The notes: a model not told the origin generated them from the letters alone. Shown: positions 8,501 through 17,381, numbered from the stretch's first letter. The stretch: DNA of 64,000 nucleotides from UBA1794 sp031552405 (GCA_031552405.1 JAVBMN010000017.1:124001-188000); one strand, 5' to 3'. Numbers and translations: made by a program.

Positions 8501-10206
8501 TTTCTGTGCGCCACCGCATACGCGGCGAATTGAGCAGAAACGGCGAAAAAATACTCACCCTTTCCGGTGTATACCAGCCTGAGATATCGGAGCTGGTACG
8601 TTCTACTGCCACTGTGCACGCCTTTCCCTTGGAACTGGCGGATGCCTTTATACCAGATCGTATGGTACGCCTTCAGGGAGATGCAGAGGGGCAGCTGCAA
8701 GCCTCCGGAAAGCTGGATGCACTCCTTGTCAACGGCTTTTTGAAACTGGACTCTGCCACCGCGGATGTGCCCATGGCCAACCTCAACCTGCGCTTTGACG
8801 AAAAGCAGATTACAATAGAGAATAATATCATCCGTTTTGATGCCTACCGCATTTATGCCGCAGGGCAGGAGCCCTTTACCATCGGCGGAAATGTGGATTG
8901 CAAGAAAATGGATAAGCCTGTGGCCGATCTTCAGCTCAAGGCCGACAATTACGTGCTTATCAATAACAACAAGCGCACCAAGACCACCGAACTCCTGGGG
9001 CGTCTGGCTGTGAGCATGAATACTACTGTGAAAGGCCCCTTGGATGCTATGAAGATGCGTGGAAATATGCGCATATTGGGCACTACTAACCTGACGTACA
9101 TTATGAAGGACTCGCCCCTCTCGGTACAAGACCGCCTCAGTGAACAGGTGACCTTCGTAAACTTGGCTGACTCCTTACAAACAGATAGCCTGCAAGGCTT
9201 TACTGTGTACCGCCCATCTACTATCGACCTGCTGCTGAACCTGACCATCGACCCCGCCGTGAGGGTGCGTGCGGAGCTCTCGGCAGATGGAACCAACTAT
9301 GTGGACCTGGAGGGTGGGGGATCACTTGTGCTGCAGGGTGATCCGCAGAATGACCTCTCCCTGACTGGACGATATACGCTGAACAGCGGCACCATGAAGT
9401 ATGCCTTCTCCATGATACCGTTGAAGGAGTTTACCATCACTAGCGGAAGCAATGTGCAGTGGAGCGGGAATATGCTAAATCCACAACTCAATATCAAAGC
9501 CGTAGAGGTGATACGATCCTCCGTAACAGGTGATAATGGAAGTCCGCGACAGGTCAACTTTAACGTTTCCGTGTCTCTTAACAACACGCTGGAGCGTTTG
9601 GGCATCGTCTTTGATATCAGTGCTCCCGAAGATCTCGAAATGCAGAATCAGTTGACAGGGTATTCCACCGAGGAGCGCAGCAAGTTGGCAATCACAACTC
9701 TGGCTACAGGCGTATATATGGATGGAAACAACACAGGTAAAGGCTTTGCCGTGGGCGATGCACTGAGCAGTTTGCTGCAAAGTGAAATAAACTCCATAGC
9801 CGGAAGCGTGCTTACTAATACCGATTTCTCCATAGGTGTAAACCGTTACGAAGACGGCTCGGGCGAGGATATGAATACTGACTATTCCTACAAGTTTGCG
9901 CGTCGTTTCTGGAACAACCGCATACGCGTAGTGCTGGGAGGTACCATCACCCAGGGCAATGACCAGGCGACAAAGAATGCGGAGTCGTTTATAGACAATG
10001 TATCTATCGAGTACAACTTTGACAATGCCGGTACCAAATCGGTACGCATCTATTATAATAAGGATTACGAAAGCTTACTGGAAGGCGAAATTATCGAAAC
10101 CGGTGTGGGTTACATCTACCGCAAGAAGTTTTATCGCTGGTTTGAGATATTCCCCTGGGTCAAGGAGAAACCCTATACCCCAACTCCTAAAAAAGTGAAA
10201 GAATGA
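5548..10206 (+). CDS. tamB: Translocation and assembly module protein TamB
   Basis: 1552 residues. One N-terminal transmembrane helix (about 13-35, VILLSILSLVFLLLVLFYL) is followed by a very long stretch of alternating beta-strand sequence typical of AsmA/TamB proteins. The conserved C-terminal DUF490 region (about 1150-1540) includes SGNMLNPQLNIKAVEVI. TamB spans the periplasm as a hydrophobic groove; in Bacteroidota it works with the Omp85 lipoprotein TamL in outer-membrane biogenesis. The stop TGA overlaps the tamL ATG (ATGA, 10203-10206), so the two are translationally coupled. The start must be at or before 5548 to keep the membrane helix, which makes the transcript look leaderless. A second TamB is at 52237. 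Confidence 0.9.
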   Translation: MIALVIKRIFQTVRVILLSILSLVFLLLVLFYLPPVQGWLKNELYSYLQSEMGITLKAEKLAITFPLNLTIRQATAYNFTDTLLMAEDITLRPGFRNLWMGRLRIDKIHLGGIRLDTDGLIEGIHLKGTLHTLSLTAKRWDMKRRYLLVNDLSLDRVNLQLALTDTTSQKEDSVSKPAFLHKIQLIHGQVQRLNFSLQMPADSMRLYAGIRTLELRDVSADLDCKRYKVGDAHLQADRLGMYRANSLPRKDSTRIELNGGDLTLHHASVLLKSGTYRLNHLKLYTAGCSYLTTDTPPAKGFDPAHIRLRDLYLTADSLRIAPKEYTAIVRNLSFRERSGFVLDELTSHLRVTPDKVLHATLQAVTPHSSLFLSGKADASLMDSVAKGTFDTRFLLQLGKQDVATLATQLPSSFHHAYPNRSLILKGEAAGNQEALHLHRLDAVLPGAFTLHADGEYVLPTKKIDARLSLTGEDLNFLTALTGHAPDSTLHIPYGLLLQSKVQGRGTRYSTLTTLHEGRSAVSVDAWYNTQGESYNATLKVDSLLPMHFLPKDSIKELTLQAHVEGRGTDIYSPRTRMEAHLKVTHISFYANYLQGLQVDAFLEKRNLKALLSCHDNLMQMDGEVDMLMDKRTPTGELSFNIWEADLRRLGIVKEHMHTDFSMALDAQLQKEETTFDVQTGDLEFSLEGKHHFSTILSESSAFITLLDKQIKERTPHQQELRKVLPVARMRFSAGQDNLLSHILNEQAGLTFFDALVQLDVSPEGGIRGDGRLYGIQTAAVDIDTIAFTAWQDTTDMKMQTTIINGPHNKFYSFHAQVNTVLRNDNGEIILKMTDTEGETGADLGLRGSITPEGFSFTFFPQEPIVAFRKMKLNEDNHILLRDDGRIQANLHMNEPRSGMSIEVLSNDTTTARQDLTVDLQKINVGDVIRSFPFLPDIDGLFSGNVHFVDRGRIRFTLDSELKQGKFNGVALGDLGLDARYSPDSLSVRHRIRGELSRNGEKILTLSGVYQPEISELVRSTATVHAFPLELADAFIPDRMVRLQGDAEGQLQASGKLDALLVNGFLKLDSATADVPMANLNLRFDEKQITIENNIIRFDAYRIYAAGQEPFTIGGNVDCKKMDKPVADLQLKADNYVLINNNKRTKTTELLGRLAVSMNTTVKGPLDAMKMRGNMRILGTTNLTYIMKDSPLSVQDRLSEQVTFVNLADSLQTDSLQGFTVYRPSTIDLLLNLTIDPAVRVRAELSADGTNYVDLEGGGSLVLQGDPQNDLSLTGRYTLNSGTMKYAFSMIPLKEFTITSGSNVQWSGNMLNPQLNIKAVEVIRSSVTGDNGSPRQVNFNVSVSLNNTLERLGIVFDISAPEDLEMQNQLTGYSTEERSKLAITTLATGVYMDGNNTGKGFAVGDALSSLLQSEINSIAGSVLTNTDFSIGVNRYEDGSGEDMNTDYSYKFARRFWNNRIRVVLGGTITQGNDQATKNAESFIDNVSIEYNFDNAGTKSVRIYYNKDYESLLEGEIIETGVGYIYRKKFYRWFEIFPWVKEKPYTPTPKKVKE

Positions 10207-12515
10207 AGCGTATACACCTCCTTCTGATACTGCTGGCAGGCCTCCTTAGTGCCTGTTCTACCACGAGCAACCTGCCCGAGGACGAGTTTTTGTATACCGG
10301 AGTGAAGAAGATTGAGGTGACGGATGCTAAGAAAGAGCGGAAAACCGAAACGGTCCTCTCCGAAGTAGAGGCAGCTCTTTCTGTATCCCCAAATGGAGCC
10401 ATATTTGGTAGCAGCTCACTGCGCTCGCCTGTATCTTTCGGGTTGTGGCTGCATAACAAGTACGGGCAGTCGCAAAAAGGGTTTGGACACTGGCTCTATA
10501 CCAAGTTTGGCAAGGATCCCATCCTCATCTCTACCGTAAACCCCGAAGTGCGTGTCAAGGTGGCTACTAACCTCTTGCGGGATTACGGCTACTTCCACGG
10601 CAATGTGGAGTATGACACAGTGCCGGCCGGTAAGAAGAAAGCCAAGCTGCAGTACCGCATACAGATGGGTGAGCCGTATCACATTGATACCGTCATGTTC
10701 GGAACCTTTGGGTATGGAATCGACTCGTTGATACGTATCAATGGCACTACCTCGCTGTTAAAGAAAGGGGATGTTTTCTCGGTTGTCAATGTGGGTGACG
10801 AACGGAAACGCCTACACACGCTGATACACAACCGGGGGTATTACTATTTTAATCCGGATTACCTCACCTTTCTGGCCGATACGGTACATGCGCCGGGAAA
10901 GATCAGTTTGAAGATTACGCCCCGCAAAGGCATCCCCCCGGAGGCCCTGCAACGCTGGTATATCGGGCACCGGAGCGTATACTTGTACCACGACGAGCAC
11001 GAAGAACTTACCGACTCCATCCTCTACAAAGATCTTACCATCCATTACAACGGGAAGCTGGCCACGCGTCCCTCTGTGATCTATACCAATTTTCGCCTGA
11101 TGACGGGAAGAGGATACTCAGATTTACGGCAAACTCTTACCACACAGCGCTTTGCCCGGCTCAATTCATTCCAGTATACTAATCTGAGTTATATACAGGC
11201 TGACTCCCTGACGCGCATCGATACGCTGAAAGGGAAGCCCCAGCTTAATGTGCGACTCAAAGCAGTGTATGATGCCCCGTATGATGCGGTGTTTGAAATG
11301 AACCTTACCTCGAAAAGTAACAGCCAGGTGGGCCCGGGAGCCGCACTTACGCTTACCAAGAAAAACGTGTTTGGAGGGGGGGAGTCTTTGTCGTTTAAAC
11401 TGAATGGCGACTATGAGTGGCAAACACAAAGTTCGCCCAATACAAAGGATAAATCGCTTATCAACTCTTGGGAGATGGGCGTGTCTGTATCACTCTCCGT
11501 ACCGCGCTTACTCATCCCCAGGGAGGCGCAACGGGAACGGCGTTATACCAACTCTACCGATACACGCCTGTTCATTACCCGCATGACGCGTGCCAATTAC
11601 TTCCGCATGGTGTCTTTCGGAGGGGAATATACCTACCAGTATCAGAGTTCACCCCTGTTGAAGCACTCTATAACGCCGTTGAGCCTTACCTTTAATACGA
11701 TTAGCGCCTCCACGGTGCAGTTCGACTCTATCCTAAATGCCAATCCTTCGTTGGCGCTTAGTCTCAGGGATCAGTTTATACCCACCATGCGCTATACGCT
11801 GACGTTCGATAATGCTTCTACTAAGCATCGCAATAAACTGTGGTGGCAGGCAAGTATTACCCCGGCGGGTAACCTCACCTCACTGGGATATAAGCTTTTC
11901 GGATACGATTTTACAGAAGAGAAGACCTTGCTCGGGGTACCCTTTGCCCAGTTTATTAAAGCTACGGGAGAGGGGCGTTACAATATGAAGATCAACTCTA
12001 AGCAGAATCTTGTGTTCCGCCTCATGGCAGGGGTGATATGGTCGTATGGCAATAGTACGGTAGCTCCTTACAGCGAGCAGTTCTACATAGGAGGAGCTAA
12101 CAGTATCCGGGCATTTACCATCCGTTCCGTAGGGCCGGGAAGCTATACGCCGACATCGGGTGACCAGTATGCCTATATGGATCAGACTGGAGATTTTAAG
12201 ATAGAAGCTAATCTGGAATATCGTTTCAAGATCTTCGGAAGCTTGTATGGAGCCACCTTTCTGGATGCTGGGAATATATGGTTGCTCAGGGATGACCCTA
12301 CACGACCGGGAGGGTTGTTTGACCTTTCCCGCTTAGGACGGGATCTGGCTCTGGGCACGGGAGTGGGACTCAGGTATGACCTCGATTTCCTTGTGCTTCG
12401 CCTCGACACGGGATACGGACTGCATGCGCCTTATCAGACGGGACGCTCCGGCTACTTTAACCTAGGGTTCAAGGATGCCGTCGGGGTGCATCTTGCCATT
12501 GGATATCCATTCTAA
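10203..12515 (+). CDS. tamL: Omp85-family outer-membrane lipoprotein TamL
   Basis: 770 residues. A lipoprotein signal peptide ends in LLSACST with the acylated cysteine at residue 18, a feature separating Bacteroidota TamL from proteobacterial TamA. Residues about 30-350 form POTRA-like repeats. The C-terminal half is a 16-strand-type Omp85 barrel (Bac_surface_Ag) with the loop-6-like FYIGGANSIRAFTIRSVGPG near 625-645, ending in IGYPF. It overlaps the upstream tamB by four bases, forming one TAM operon. It presumably inserts or assembles outer-membrane proteins or lipids with TamB; the exact substrate is not known from sequence. Confidence 0.9.
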   Translation: MKRIHLLLILLAGLLSACSTTSNLPEDEFLYTGVKKIEVTDAKKERKTETVLSEVEAALSVSPNGAIFGSSSLRSPVSFGLWLHNKYGQSQKGFGHWLYTKFGKDPILISTVNPEVRVKVATNLLRDYGYFHGNVEYDTVPAGKKKAKLQYRIQMGEPYHIDTVMFGTFGYGIDSLIRINGTTSLLKKGDVFSVVNVGDERKRLHTLIHNRGYYYFNPDYLTFLADTVHAPGKISLKITPRKGIPPEALQRWYIGHRSVYLYHDEHEELTDSILYKDLTIHYNGKLATRPSVIYTNFRLMTGRGYSDLRQTLTTQRFARLNSFQYTNLSYIQADSLTRIDTLKGKPQLNVRLKAVYDAPYDAVFEMNLTSKSNSQVGPGAALTLTKKNVFGGGESLSFKLNGDYEWQTQSSPNTKDKSLINSWEMGVSVSLSVPRLLIPREAQRERRYTNSTDTRLFITRMTRANYFRMVSFGGEYTYQYQSSPLLKHSITPLSLTFNTISASTVQFDSILNANPSLALSLRDQFIPTMRYTLTFDNASTKHRNKLWWQASITPAGNLTSLGYKLFGYDFTEEKTLLGVPFAQFIKATGEGRYNMKINSKQNLVFRLMAGVIWSYGNSTVAPYSEQFYIGGANSIRAFTIRSVGPGSYTPTSGDQYAYMDQTGDFKIEANLEYRFKIFGSLYGATFLDAGNIWLLRDDPTRPGGLFDLSRLGRDLALGTGVGLRYDLDFLVLRLDTGYGLHAPYQTGRSGYFNLGFKDAVGVHLAIGYPF

Positions 12516-12570
12516 ACCGATGTTTATAAAAAAAACACAGCCGTAAGTTTCGCACCTCGAATTTATTCTT

Positions 12571-12579
12571 TACATTTGC
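12571..12579 (+). promoter_or_regulatory. -7 box for the nucleotidyltransferase at 12631
   Basis: TACATTTGC fits TAnnTTTGC and leaves a leader of about 46 nt before the ATG. Confidence 0.5.
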
Positions 12580-12630
12580 ACGAAAATTAGAAAACTAAGT
12601 GTTTTATATTAACTCAATTATAACCCTTAT

Positions 12631-13536
12631 ATGAAACCTACATTATTCGTATTAGCTGCCGGTATGGGCAGTCGTTATGGTGGTCTTAAACAGTTGGACG
12701 GTCTGGGCCCCAATGGTGAAACAATCATGGATTACTCCATCTTCGATGCAATCCGTGGTGGTTTTGGTAAAGTGGTATTTGTAATCCGCAAGGATTTCGA
12801 ACAAGACTTCCGTGAGAAGATTCTCTGCAAATACGAATCAAAGATTCCCGTAGAACTGGTGTTCCAAGATATTAACGACCTGCCCGCAGGCTTTACTTGT
12901 CCGGCCGACCGTGCTAAACCTTGGGGAACAAACCATGCTGTACTGATGGGTAAGAAGGTTATCAACGAACCGTTTGCCGTAATCAATGCCGACGATTTTT
13001 ACGGATGTGACAGCTTCGCAGTGCTGGCTAACTTCCTTACTTCTATGGAAGGAAAGAAGAATGAATACTGCATGGTAGGTTACCGTGTAGGTAATACCCT
13101 GAGTGAAAGCGGTACAGTAGCCCGTGGTATCTGCGAAACAGATGCAAATGGCAACCTGACTACCGTAGTAGAGCGCACTGAAATCATGCGTGTAGAAGGC
13201 CCCGTATCCTACAAAGACGAGGAAGGAAAATGGGTAGCTATCGAAGATAACACTCCTGTATCTATGAATATGTGGGGATTCACACCCGACTATTTCCAGT
13301 ATTCTGAAGACTTCTTTGTGGAATTCCTTAAGAAGGACCTCAATACTCCGAAGTCCGAGTTCTTCATCCCCTTGATGGTGAACAAACTTATTACCGATGG
13401 AACAGCCACCGTGAAGGTACTTGATACTACTTCAAAATGGTTTGGCGTAACGTATGCAGAGGATCGTCAGTCTGTAGTAGACAAGATCCAGGCGCTTATC
13501 GATGCGGGTGAGTATCCCTCACACCTGTTCTCTTAA
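12631..13536 (+). CDS. Sugar-phosphate nucleotidyltransferase family protein
   Basis: 301 residues. The N-terminus has the nucleotide-binding signature of NTP_transferase enzymes, LAAGMGSRYGGLKQLDGLGP, followed by ETIMDYSIFDAIRGGFGKVVFV. The acidic motif INADDFYG (near 117-124) would bind the metal and sugar-nucleotide. Such proteins join a sugar-1-phosphate to UTP, GTP or CTP, but the substrate cannot be read from the sequence. The gene stands alone with its own promoter and is followed by a strong hairpin terminator at 13594, so it is monocistronic. Confidence 0.8.
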   Translation: MKPTLFVLAAGMGSRYGGLKQLDGLGPNGETIMDYSIFDAIRGGFGKVVFVIRKDFEQDFREKILCKYESKIPVELVFQDINDLPAGFTCPADRAKPWGTNHAVLMGKKVINEPFAVINADDFYGCDSFAVLANFLTSMEGKKNEYCMVGYRVGNTLSESGTVARGICETDANGNLTTVVERTEIMRVEGPVSYKDEEGKWVAIEDNTPVSMNMWGFTPDYFQYSEDFFVEFLKKDLNTPKSEFFIPLMVNKLITDGTATVKVLDTTSKWFGVTYAEDRQSVVDKIQALIDAGEYPSHLFS

Positions 13537-13593
13537 AGCGACTTTTTTTAAAGCTTAATAATATTAGGGGTTGATTCTCAACAATCCCAATGG

Positions 13594-13629
13594 CTCCTGC
13601 TCGTAGTGATACGGGCAGGAGTTTTTTTT
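13594..13629 (+). terminator. Rho-independent terminator after the nucleotidyltransferase
   Basis: CTCCTGC (13594-13600) pairs with GCAGGAG (13615-13621); eight Ts follow. Confidence 0.85.
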
Positions 13630-13737
13630 GTGGTTCTTTCCTTCACTGCGTGGCGAGAAGATGGGAACCGTTGGGCTTTCGGAGATAAAAGAGAACAATA
13701 GCCCGAACAAATTTCTTAATTTAGTTGTATCTTTGTC

Positions 13738-13745
13738 GAGGGGTT
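13738..13745 (+). promoter_or_regulatory. -7 box for the deiminase/AmgK/MurU operon
   Basis: TATCTTTG fits the consensus and leaves a leader of about 75 nt before the ATG at 13828. I see no clear -33 element. Confidence 0.45.
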
Positions 13746-13827
13746 TATCCCCTGTCTTCCTTTTTAAAGGGCCTTGTGTGCCTGGATGGAAGACTAATGG
13801 ATTCTTATCTTAATTACAATAAACGGA

Positions 13828-14952
13828 ATGGGACTTTTTTCATTGGTGGGACAAAAGGAGAAAAGCGGGACGGATTACCAGGTAACCTGGTCGAGCCCCG
13901 GTTTAGAGGATGACGGAGCGCCGAGGCCGTTAGTGTTTGCTGAAGAGTGGTATCCGCAGAGCGGGGTGCAGCTTACCTGGCCGCATGAGGGTACCGACTG
14001 GCTCTATATGCTGCCCGAAGTAACTGAATGTTTCCTGAACATTGCCCGTGAGGTGGCTAAACGCGAGTTGCTCCTGGTGGTAGCTCCCGATATTGAGCAC
14101 GTGCGCCTGCAGTTATCCGATGCCGGGGTGCACATGGAACATGTACGCATGCTGGAACTGCCCACTGACGATACTTGGGCGCGCGACCACGGAGCATTGA
14201 CACTCATAGGTGGACATCGCCCTGTACTGCTCGACTTTCATTTCAATGGTTGGGGTGAGAAGTTCCCGGCCGGGGAGGACGATCGTATCACCCGCCGCGC
14301 CCATCGGGCTGCCTATCTGCATGGAGATATGGAGGATCACCTCGATTTTGTCTTTGAGGGAGGTTCTATCGAAACCGATGGGAAAGGCACTCTTCTTACT
14401 ACTACGCATTGCTTGATGGCACCCCATCGCAACGAGGGGATGAATCGTGAGGAACTGGAGGAATACCTCCTGCGAGCCCTTCGTGCTGAGCGTATGCTGT
14501 GGCTGGACTACGGTGCGCTGGAAGGTGATGATACCGACGGCCACATCGATACCTTGGCACGCCTTTGCCCGGAGAATGCGATTGCCTATGTGCAATGCAC
14601 AGATGCTTCAGATAGCCACTATGCCGAGCTGCAACGCATGGAGCAGCAGCTCGGGGAGTTCCGTACCAACGAGGGATTGCCCTACCGCCTCCTGCCTCTG
14701 CCTATGGCCGATGCGGTATACGATGAGGACGGAACGCGCCTGCCCGCTACCTATGCCAATTATCTGGTGATAAACGGTGCGGTGCTATATCCCACCTACG
14801 CCTCCTCAGAAAAGGATGCTGAGGCGGAACGTGTGCTACGCGAGGCCTTTCCGGGCTATGAGATGGTGGGCATTGACTGCCGTCCGCTAATCCGCCAGCA
14901 CGGCTCCCTGCACTGTGTGACTATGCAATACCCTGAAGGGGTTGTTTTATAA
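13828..14952 (+). CDS. Agmatine deiminase family protein
   Basis: 374 residues of the peptidylarginine deiminase-like (PAD_porph) fold. Visible active-site blocks are DDTWARDHGAL (near 112-122), FEGGSIETDGKG, DTDGHIDTLARL and the catalytic-cysteine loop QHGSLHCVTMQYP near the C-terminus. Agmatine deiminases hydrolyse agmatine to N-carbamoylputrescine and ammonia in putrescine synthesis. Relatives may act on peptidyl-arginine, but there is no signal peptide here, which favours the cytosolic enzyme. The first ~35 residues precede the usual family start (FAEEWYPQSGVQLTWPH) and look like an unusual extension; no later ATG is available before that motif. It lies 13 bp upstream of the AmgK-like gene, so probably one transcript. 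Confidence 0.82.
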   Translation: MGLFSLVGQKEKSGTDYQVTWSSPGLEDDGAPRPLVFAEEWYPQSGVQLTWPHEGTDWLYMLPEVTECFLNIAREVAKRELLLVVAPDIEHVRLQLSDAGVHMEHVRMLELPTDDTWARDHGALTLIGGHRPVLLDFHFNGWGEKFPAGEDDRITRRAHRAAYLHGDMEDHLDFVFEGGSIETDGKGTLLTTTHCLMAPHRNEGMNREELEEYLLRALRAERMLWLDYGALEGDDTDGHIDTLARLCPENAIAYVQCTDASDSHYAELQRMEQQLGEFRTNEGLPYRLLPLPMADAVYDEDGTRLPATYANYLVINGAVLYPTYASSEKDAEAERVLREAFPGYEMVGIDCRPLIRQHGSLHCVTMQYPEGVVL

Positions 14953-14965
14953 ATAAGCGCTTATA

Positions 14966-16438
14966 ATGAACGTATTATCCATACTATACGAACGCTGGAG
15001 CGGACAGGCTCCCGAGTTCGTCGCCTCCTTGCCCCAGTCGGGCAGCAACCGTAATTATTATCGTCTTACCGGCCCTGGAGGTGCGTGCATCGGTGTGCGC
15101 GGCACTTCGGCGGAGGAAAACCGGGCGTTCCTGTATCTGGCCCGTCACTTCCGGGCGAAGATGCTGCCCGTTCCCGAGGTGTACATATCTTCTTCATCGA
15201 ACAATGCTCCCTATGCCGGGGCGGATGAATATTACCTGCAAGAGGACTTGGGAGGTGTCTCTCTCTTTGATGCCCTTTCGGAAGGGCGTGTAAAAGGGGG
15301 TGCATACAATGCTCAGGAAAAGACTCTGTTGCATAAAGTCATGGCCTATCTCCCTGCCATCCAGTGCGAGGGTGCCAAGGGGCTGGACTTTGGTCAGTGT
15401 TATCCGCAGAAGGAGTTCGATAAGACCACGGTGGCTTTCGACCTGAATTATTTCAAATACTGCTTCCTCAAGCTCACTCCTGTGGAGTTCGACGAGTTGA
15501 GGCTGGAGCATGAGTTCCAGCGTTTTGCAGCGGAACTTACTCAAGAGCACTCCGATACCTTCCTGTACCGCGACTTCCAAGCACGGAATATCATGCTGAA
15601 GGACGGTGAACCGTATTTTATTGATTTCCAGGGCGGCCGTCGCGGCCCTGTGCAGTATGACCTGGCTTCGTTCCTGTGGCAGGCCAAAGCATCGTATCCC
15701 GATGCGCTTCGTAAGGAGCTTATCCACACTTATCTGCAGAGCCTTCGTGCCTATATGCCGGTGGATGAGAAGGCATTTCGTCATCGCCTCCGTCTCTTTG
15801 TGTTGATCCGTACCTTGCAGGTATTGGGCGCATACGGGTATCGAGGTTACATAGAACGAAAGGCGCATTTCCTGCAAAGCATCCCCTTTGCCATCCGCAA
15901 CCTGCAGGCTATTCTGGCCGAGGGCGAGCTGGGCTATCCTTACCTGTACAGCCTTCTGCGTGAGATGTGCGCGCTGCCACAGTTTGAAGCCTGCGAGCGG
16001 GAACAGTCAGACGAGCTGGTGGTACGAATCTTCAGCTTCTCGTATAAGAAAGGTATCCCCGAGGATCTTTCCGGCAATGGGGGAGGGTATGTGTTCGATT
16101 GCCGCAGCACGCACAACCCCGGTCGCTACGAGCCGTATAAAAAGCTCACCGGACTGGACGAACCCGTAATCCGATTTCTGGAAGAGGACGGCGAGATACT
16201 CACCTTTCTGGATCAGGTATACTCCCTGGCCGATGTGCACGTGAAGCGTTACCTGGAACGTGGATTTACGGATCTCATGTTCTCCTTCGGATGTACCGGC
16301 GGGCAGCATCGTTCGGTATACTCCGCTCAGCATCTGGCTCAGCATCTGAATGAACGTTATGGCGTAAAGGTAGTCCTCTCTCACCGCGAGCAAGGTATCC
16401 GGAGTGTCCTCCCTAAAAAAGAAATATCTCGCCCATGA
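14966..16438 (+). CDS. AmgK-like sugar kinase fused to a RapZ C-terminal domain
   Basis: 490 residues with two domains. Residues about 1-310 are an aminoglycoside-phosphotransferase fold with LYRDFQARNIML (near 199-210) and FIDFQGGRRGPVQYDLASF (near 218-236). These motifs match AmgK, the anomeric kinase for MurNAc/GlcNAc, rather than choline or antibiotic kinases. Residues about 345-485 match the C-terminal domain of RapZ: YKKGIPEDLSGNGGGYVFDCR, TGLDEPVIRFL and FSFGCTGGQHRSV. In E. coli that domain binds glucosamine-6-phosphate and small RNA. The RapZ N-terminal P-loop kinase part is absent. The gene overlaps the MurU-like gene by four bases (ATGA), linking it to cell-wall sugar salvage. Activity and sensing are inference. 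Confidence 0.82.
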   Translation: MNVLSILYERWSGQAPEFVASLPQSGSNRNYYRLTGPGGACIGVRGTSAEENRAFLYLARHFRAKMLPVPEVYISSSSNNAPYAGADEYYLQEDLGGVSLFDALSEGRVKGGAYNAQEKTLLHKVMAYLPAIQCEGAKGLDFGQCYPQKEFDKTTVAFDLNYFKYCFLKLTPVEFDELRLEHEFQRFAAELTQEHSDTFLYRDFQARNIMLKDGEPYFIDFQGGRRGPVQYDLASFLWQAKASYPDALRKELIHTYLQSLRAYMPVDEKAFRHRLRLFVLIRTLQVLGAYGYRGYIERKAHFLQSIPFAIRNLQAILAEGELGYPYLYSLLREMCALPQFEACEREQSDELVVRIFSFSYKKGIPEDLSGNGGGYVFDCRSTHNPGRYEPYKKLTGLDEPVIRFLEEDGEILTFLDQVYSLADVHVKRYLERGFTDLMFSFGCTGGQHRSVYSAQHLAQHLNERYGVKVVLSHREQGIRSVLPKKEISRP

Positions 16439-17178
16439 ACCGTGCCATGATCTTCGCCGCAGGCCTCGGCACCCGCTTGAAGCCTCTTACGGATACCCTG
16501 CCCAAAGCCCTCATCCCCGTAGCTGGAAAACCCCTTCTGGAGCATCTCCTGCTCAAGATGAAAGTCGCAGGTATTACGGATGTAACCCTCAATGTGCATC
16601 ACTTTGCCGACCAGATCATCCGCTTCCTGGATGAGAATAATCACTTCGGTCTTCGTATCCGCATCTCCGACGAGCGTGAGATGTTACTCGAAACCGGTGG
16701 TGGTATCCGTCATGCCATCCCCCTGCTCACCGAAGACGTAGCAGGAGAGGCCCCCATTCTGATCCATAATGTGGATATCCTGAGCAATCTTGATCTCCCC
16801 ACTTTCTGCCAGGTTGATCCCACCGCCGATGCTACCCTGCTGGTAAGCAGCCGCGATACCTTCCGTTACCTCCTTTTCAATGATGAGAATCGCCTTGTGG
16901 GCTGGACCAACCTTAAGACCGGCGAAGTGCGCTCTCCTTATCCCAATCTTGATGTGAATGCCTGCCGGCGATACGCCTTTGCCGGCATCCATCTCTTCTC
17001 ACCTCGCCTTTTTCCCTGTATGCTGGAATCGTGGGAAGGCAAGTTCTCCATTATCGACTTCTACCTCTCCCTGGCTGATAAAAAGATCATTCGCGCCTTC
17101 CCCAAAGAAGACCTTCGCTTGATCGATGTGGGCAAACTCGACAGTCTTTCCCAGGCCGAAGCCTTTATTTCTGAGTAA
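16435..17178 (+). CDS. MurU-like sugar-1-phosphate nucleotidyltransferase
   Basis: 247 residues. The N-terminus MIFAAGLGTRLKPLTDTLPK followed by ALIPVAGKPLLEHLL is the pyrophosphorylase signature of the MurU/GlmU-type family. HNVDILSNLDL (near 108-118) is the acidic metal-binding stretch. Overlap with the preceding AmgK-like kinase gene reproduces the Pseudomonas amgK-murU pair, in which MurU converts MurNAc-1-P to UDP-MurNAc and bypasses de novo synthesis. Palindrome array B begins 19 bases after the stop. Confidence 0.8.
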   Translation: MNRAMIFAAGLGTRLKPLTDTLPKALIPVAGKPLLEHLLLKMKVAGITDVTLNVHHFADQIIRFLDENNHFGLRIRISDEREMLLETGGGIRHAIPLLTEDVAGEAPILIHNVDILSNLDLPTFCQVDPTADATLLVSSRDTFRYLLFNDENRLVGWTNLKTGEVRSPYPNLDVNACRRYAFAGIHLFSPRLFPCMLESWEGKFSIIDFYLSLADKKIIRAFPKEDLRLIDVGKLDSLSQAEAFISE

Positions 17179-17189
17179 TATACCCCCTT

Positions 17190-17275
17190 AAAAGCACAGG
17201 CCTGCGTTCACCCAAACGCAGGCCTGAGTTCTGTGAATCTCAGGCCTGAGATTCCCTCACCGCAGGCCTGAGGTT
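17190..17275. repeat. Palindrome array B: four CAGGCCTG units, exact 22-bp period
   Basis: Perfect cores start at 17197, 17219, 17241 and 17263. Unit 1 right flank and unit 2 left flank are complementary (CAGGCCTGCGTT with AACGCAGGCCTG). Units 2 and 3 pair through AG/CT flanks. Unit 3 with its flanks is a perfect 20-bp palindrome, GAATCTCAGGCCTGAGATTC. The array lies between two convergent genes, just after the MurU-like gene. Confidence 0.9.
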
Positions 17276-17304
17276 TTTGGACTCTGTTCCATGTTAGACC
17301 TAAA

Positions 17305-17355
17305 TTATAAAATCCCCCTGCCGATCTAAGCATTGCTTATATTGGCAAGGGGATT
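17305..17355 (-). terminator. xth: Hairpin terminator downstream of exonuclease III
   Basis: AATCCCC (17311-17317) and GGGGATT (17349-17355) form the base of a stem with further TGCC/GGCA pairing. On the minus strand it is followed by TTTTATAA. It sits 26 bases past the xth stop. Confidence 0.7.
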
Positions 17356-17381
17356 CCTATTTAAAAGAGTATCATTTCCTT

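Noticed and set aside
7762..9129. 455-codon open frame antisense to tamB
   Set aside because: It is a shadow of the tamB frame: low-complexity His/Gln-rich composition, no domain or promoter. The same applies to 20797-21831 and 23260-24327 opposite the nqr genes.
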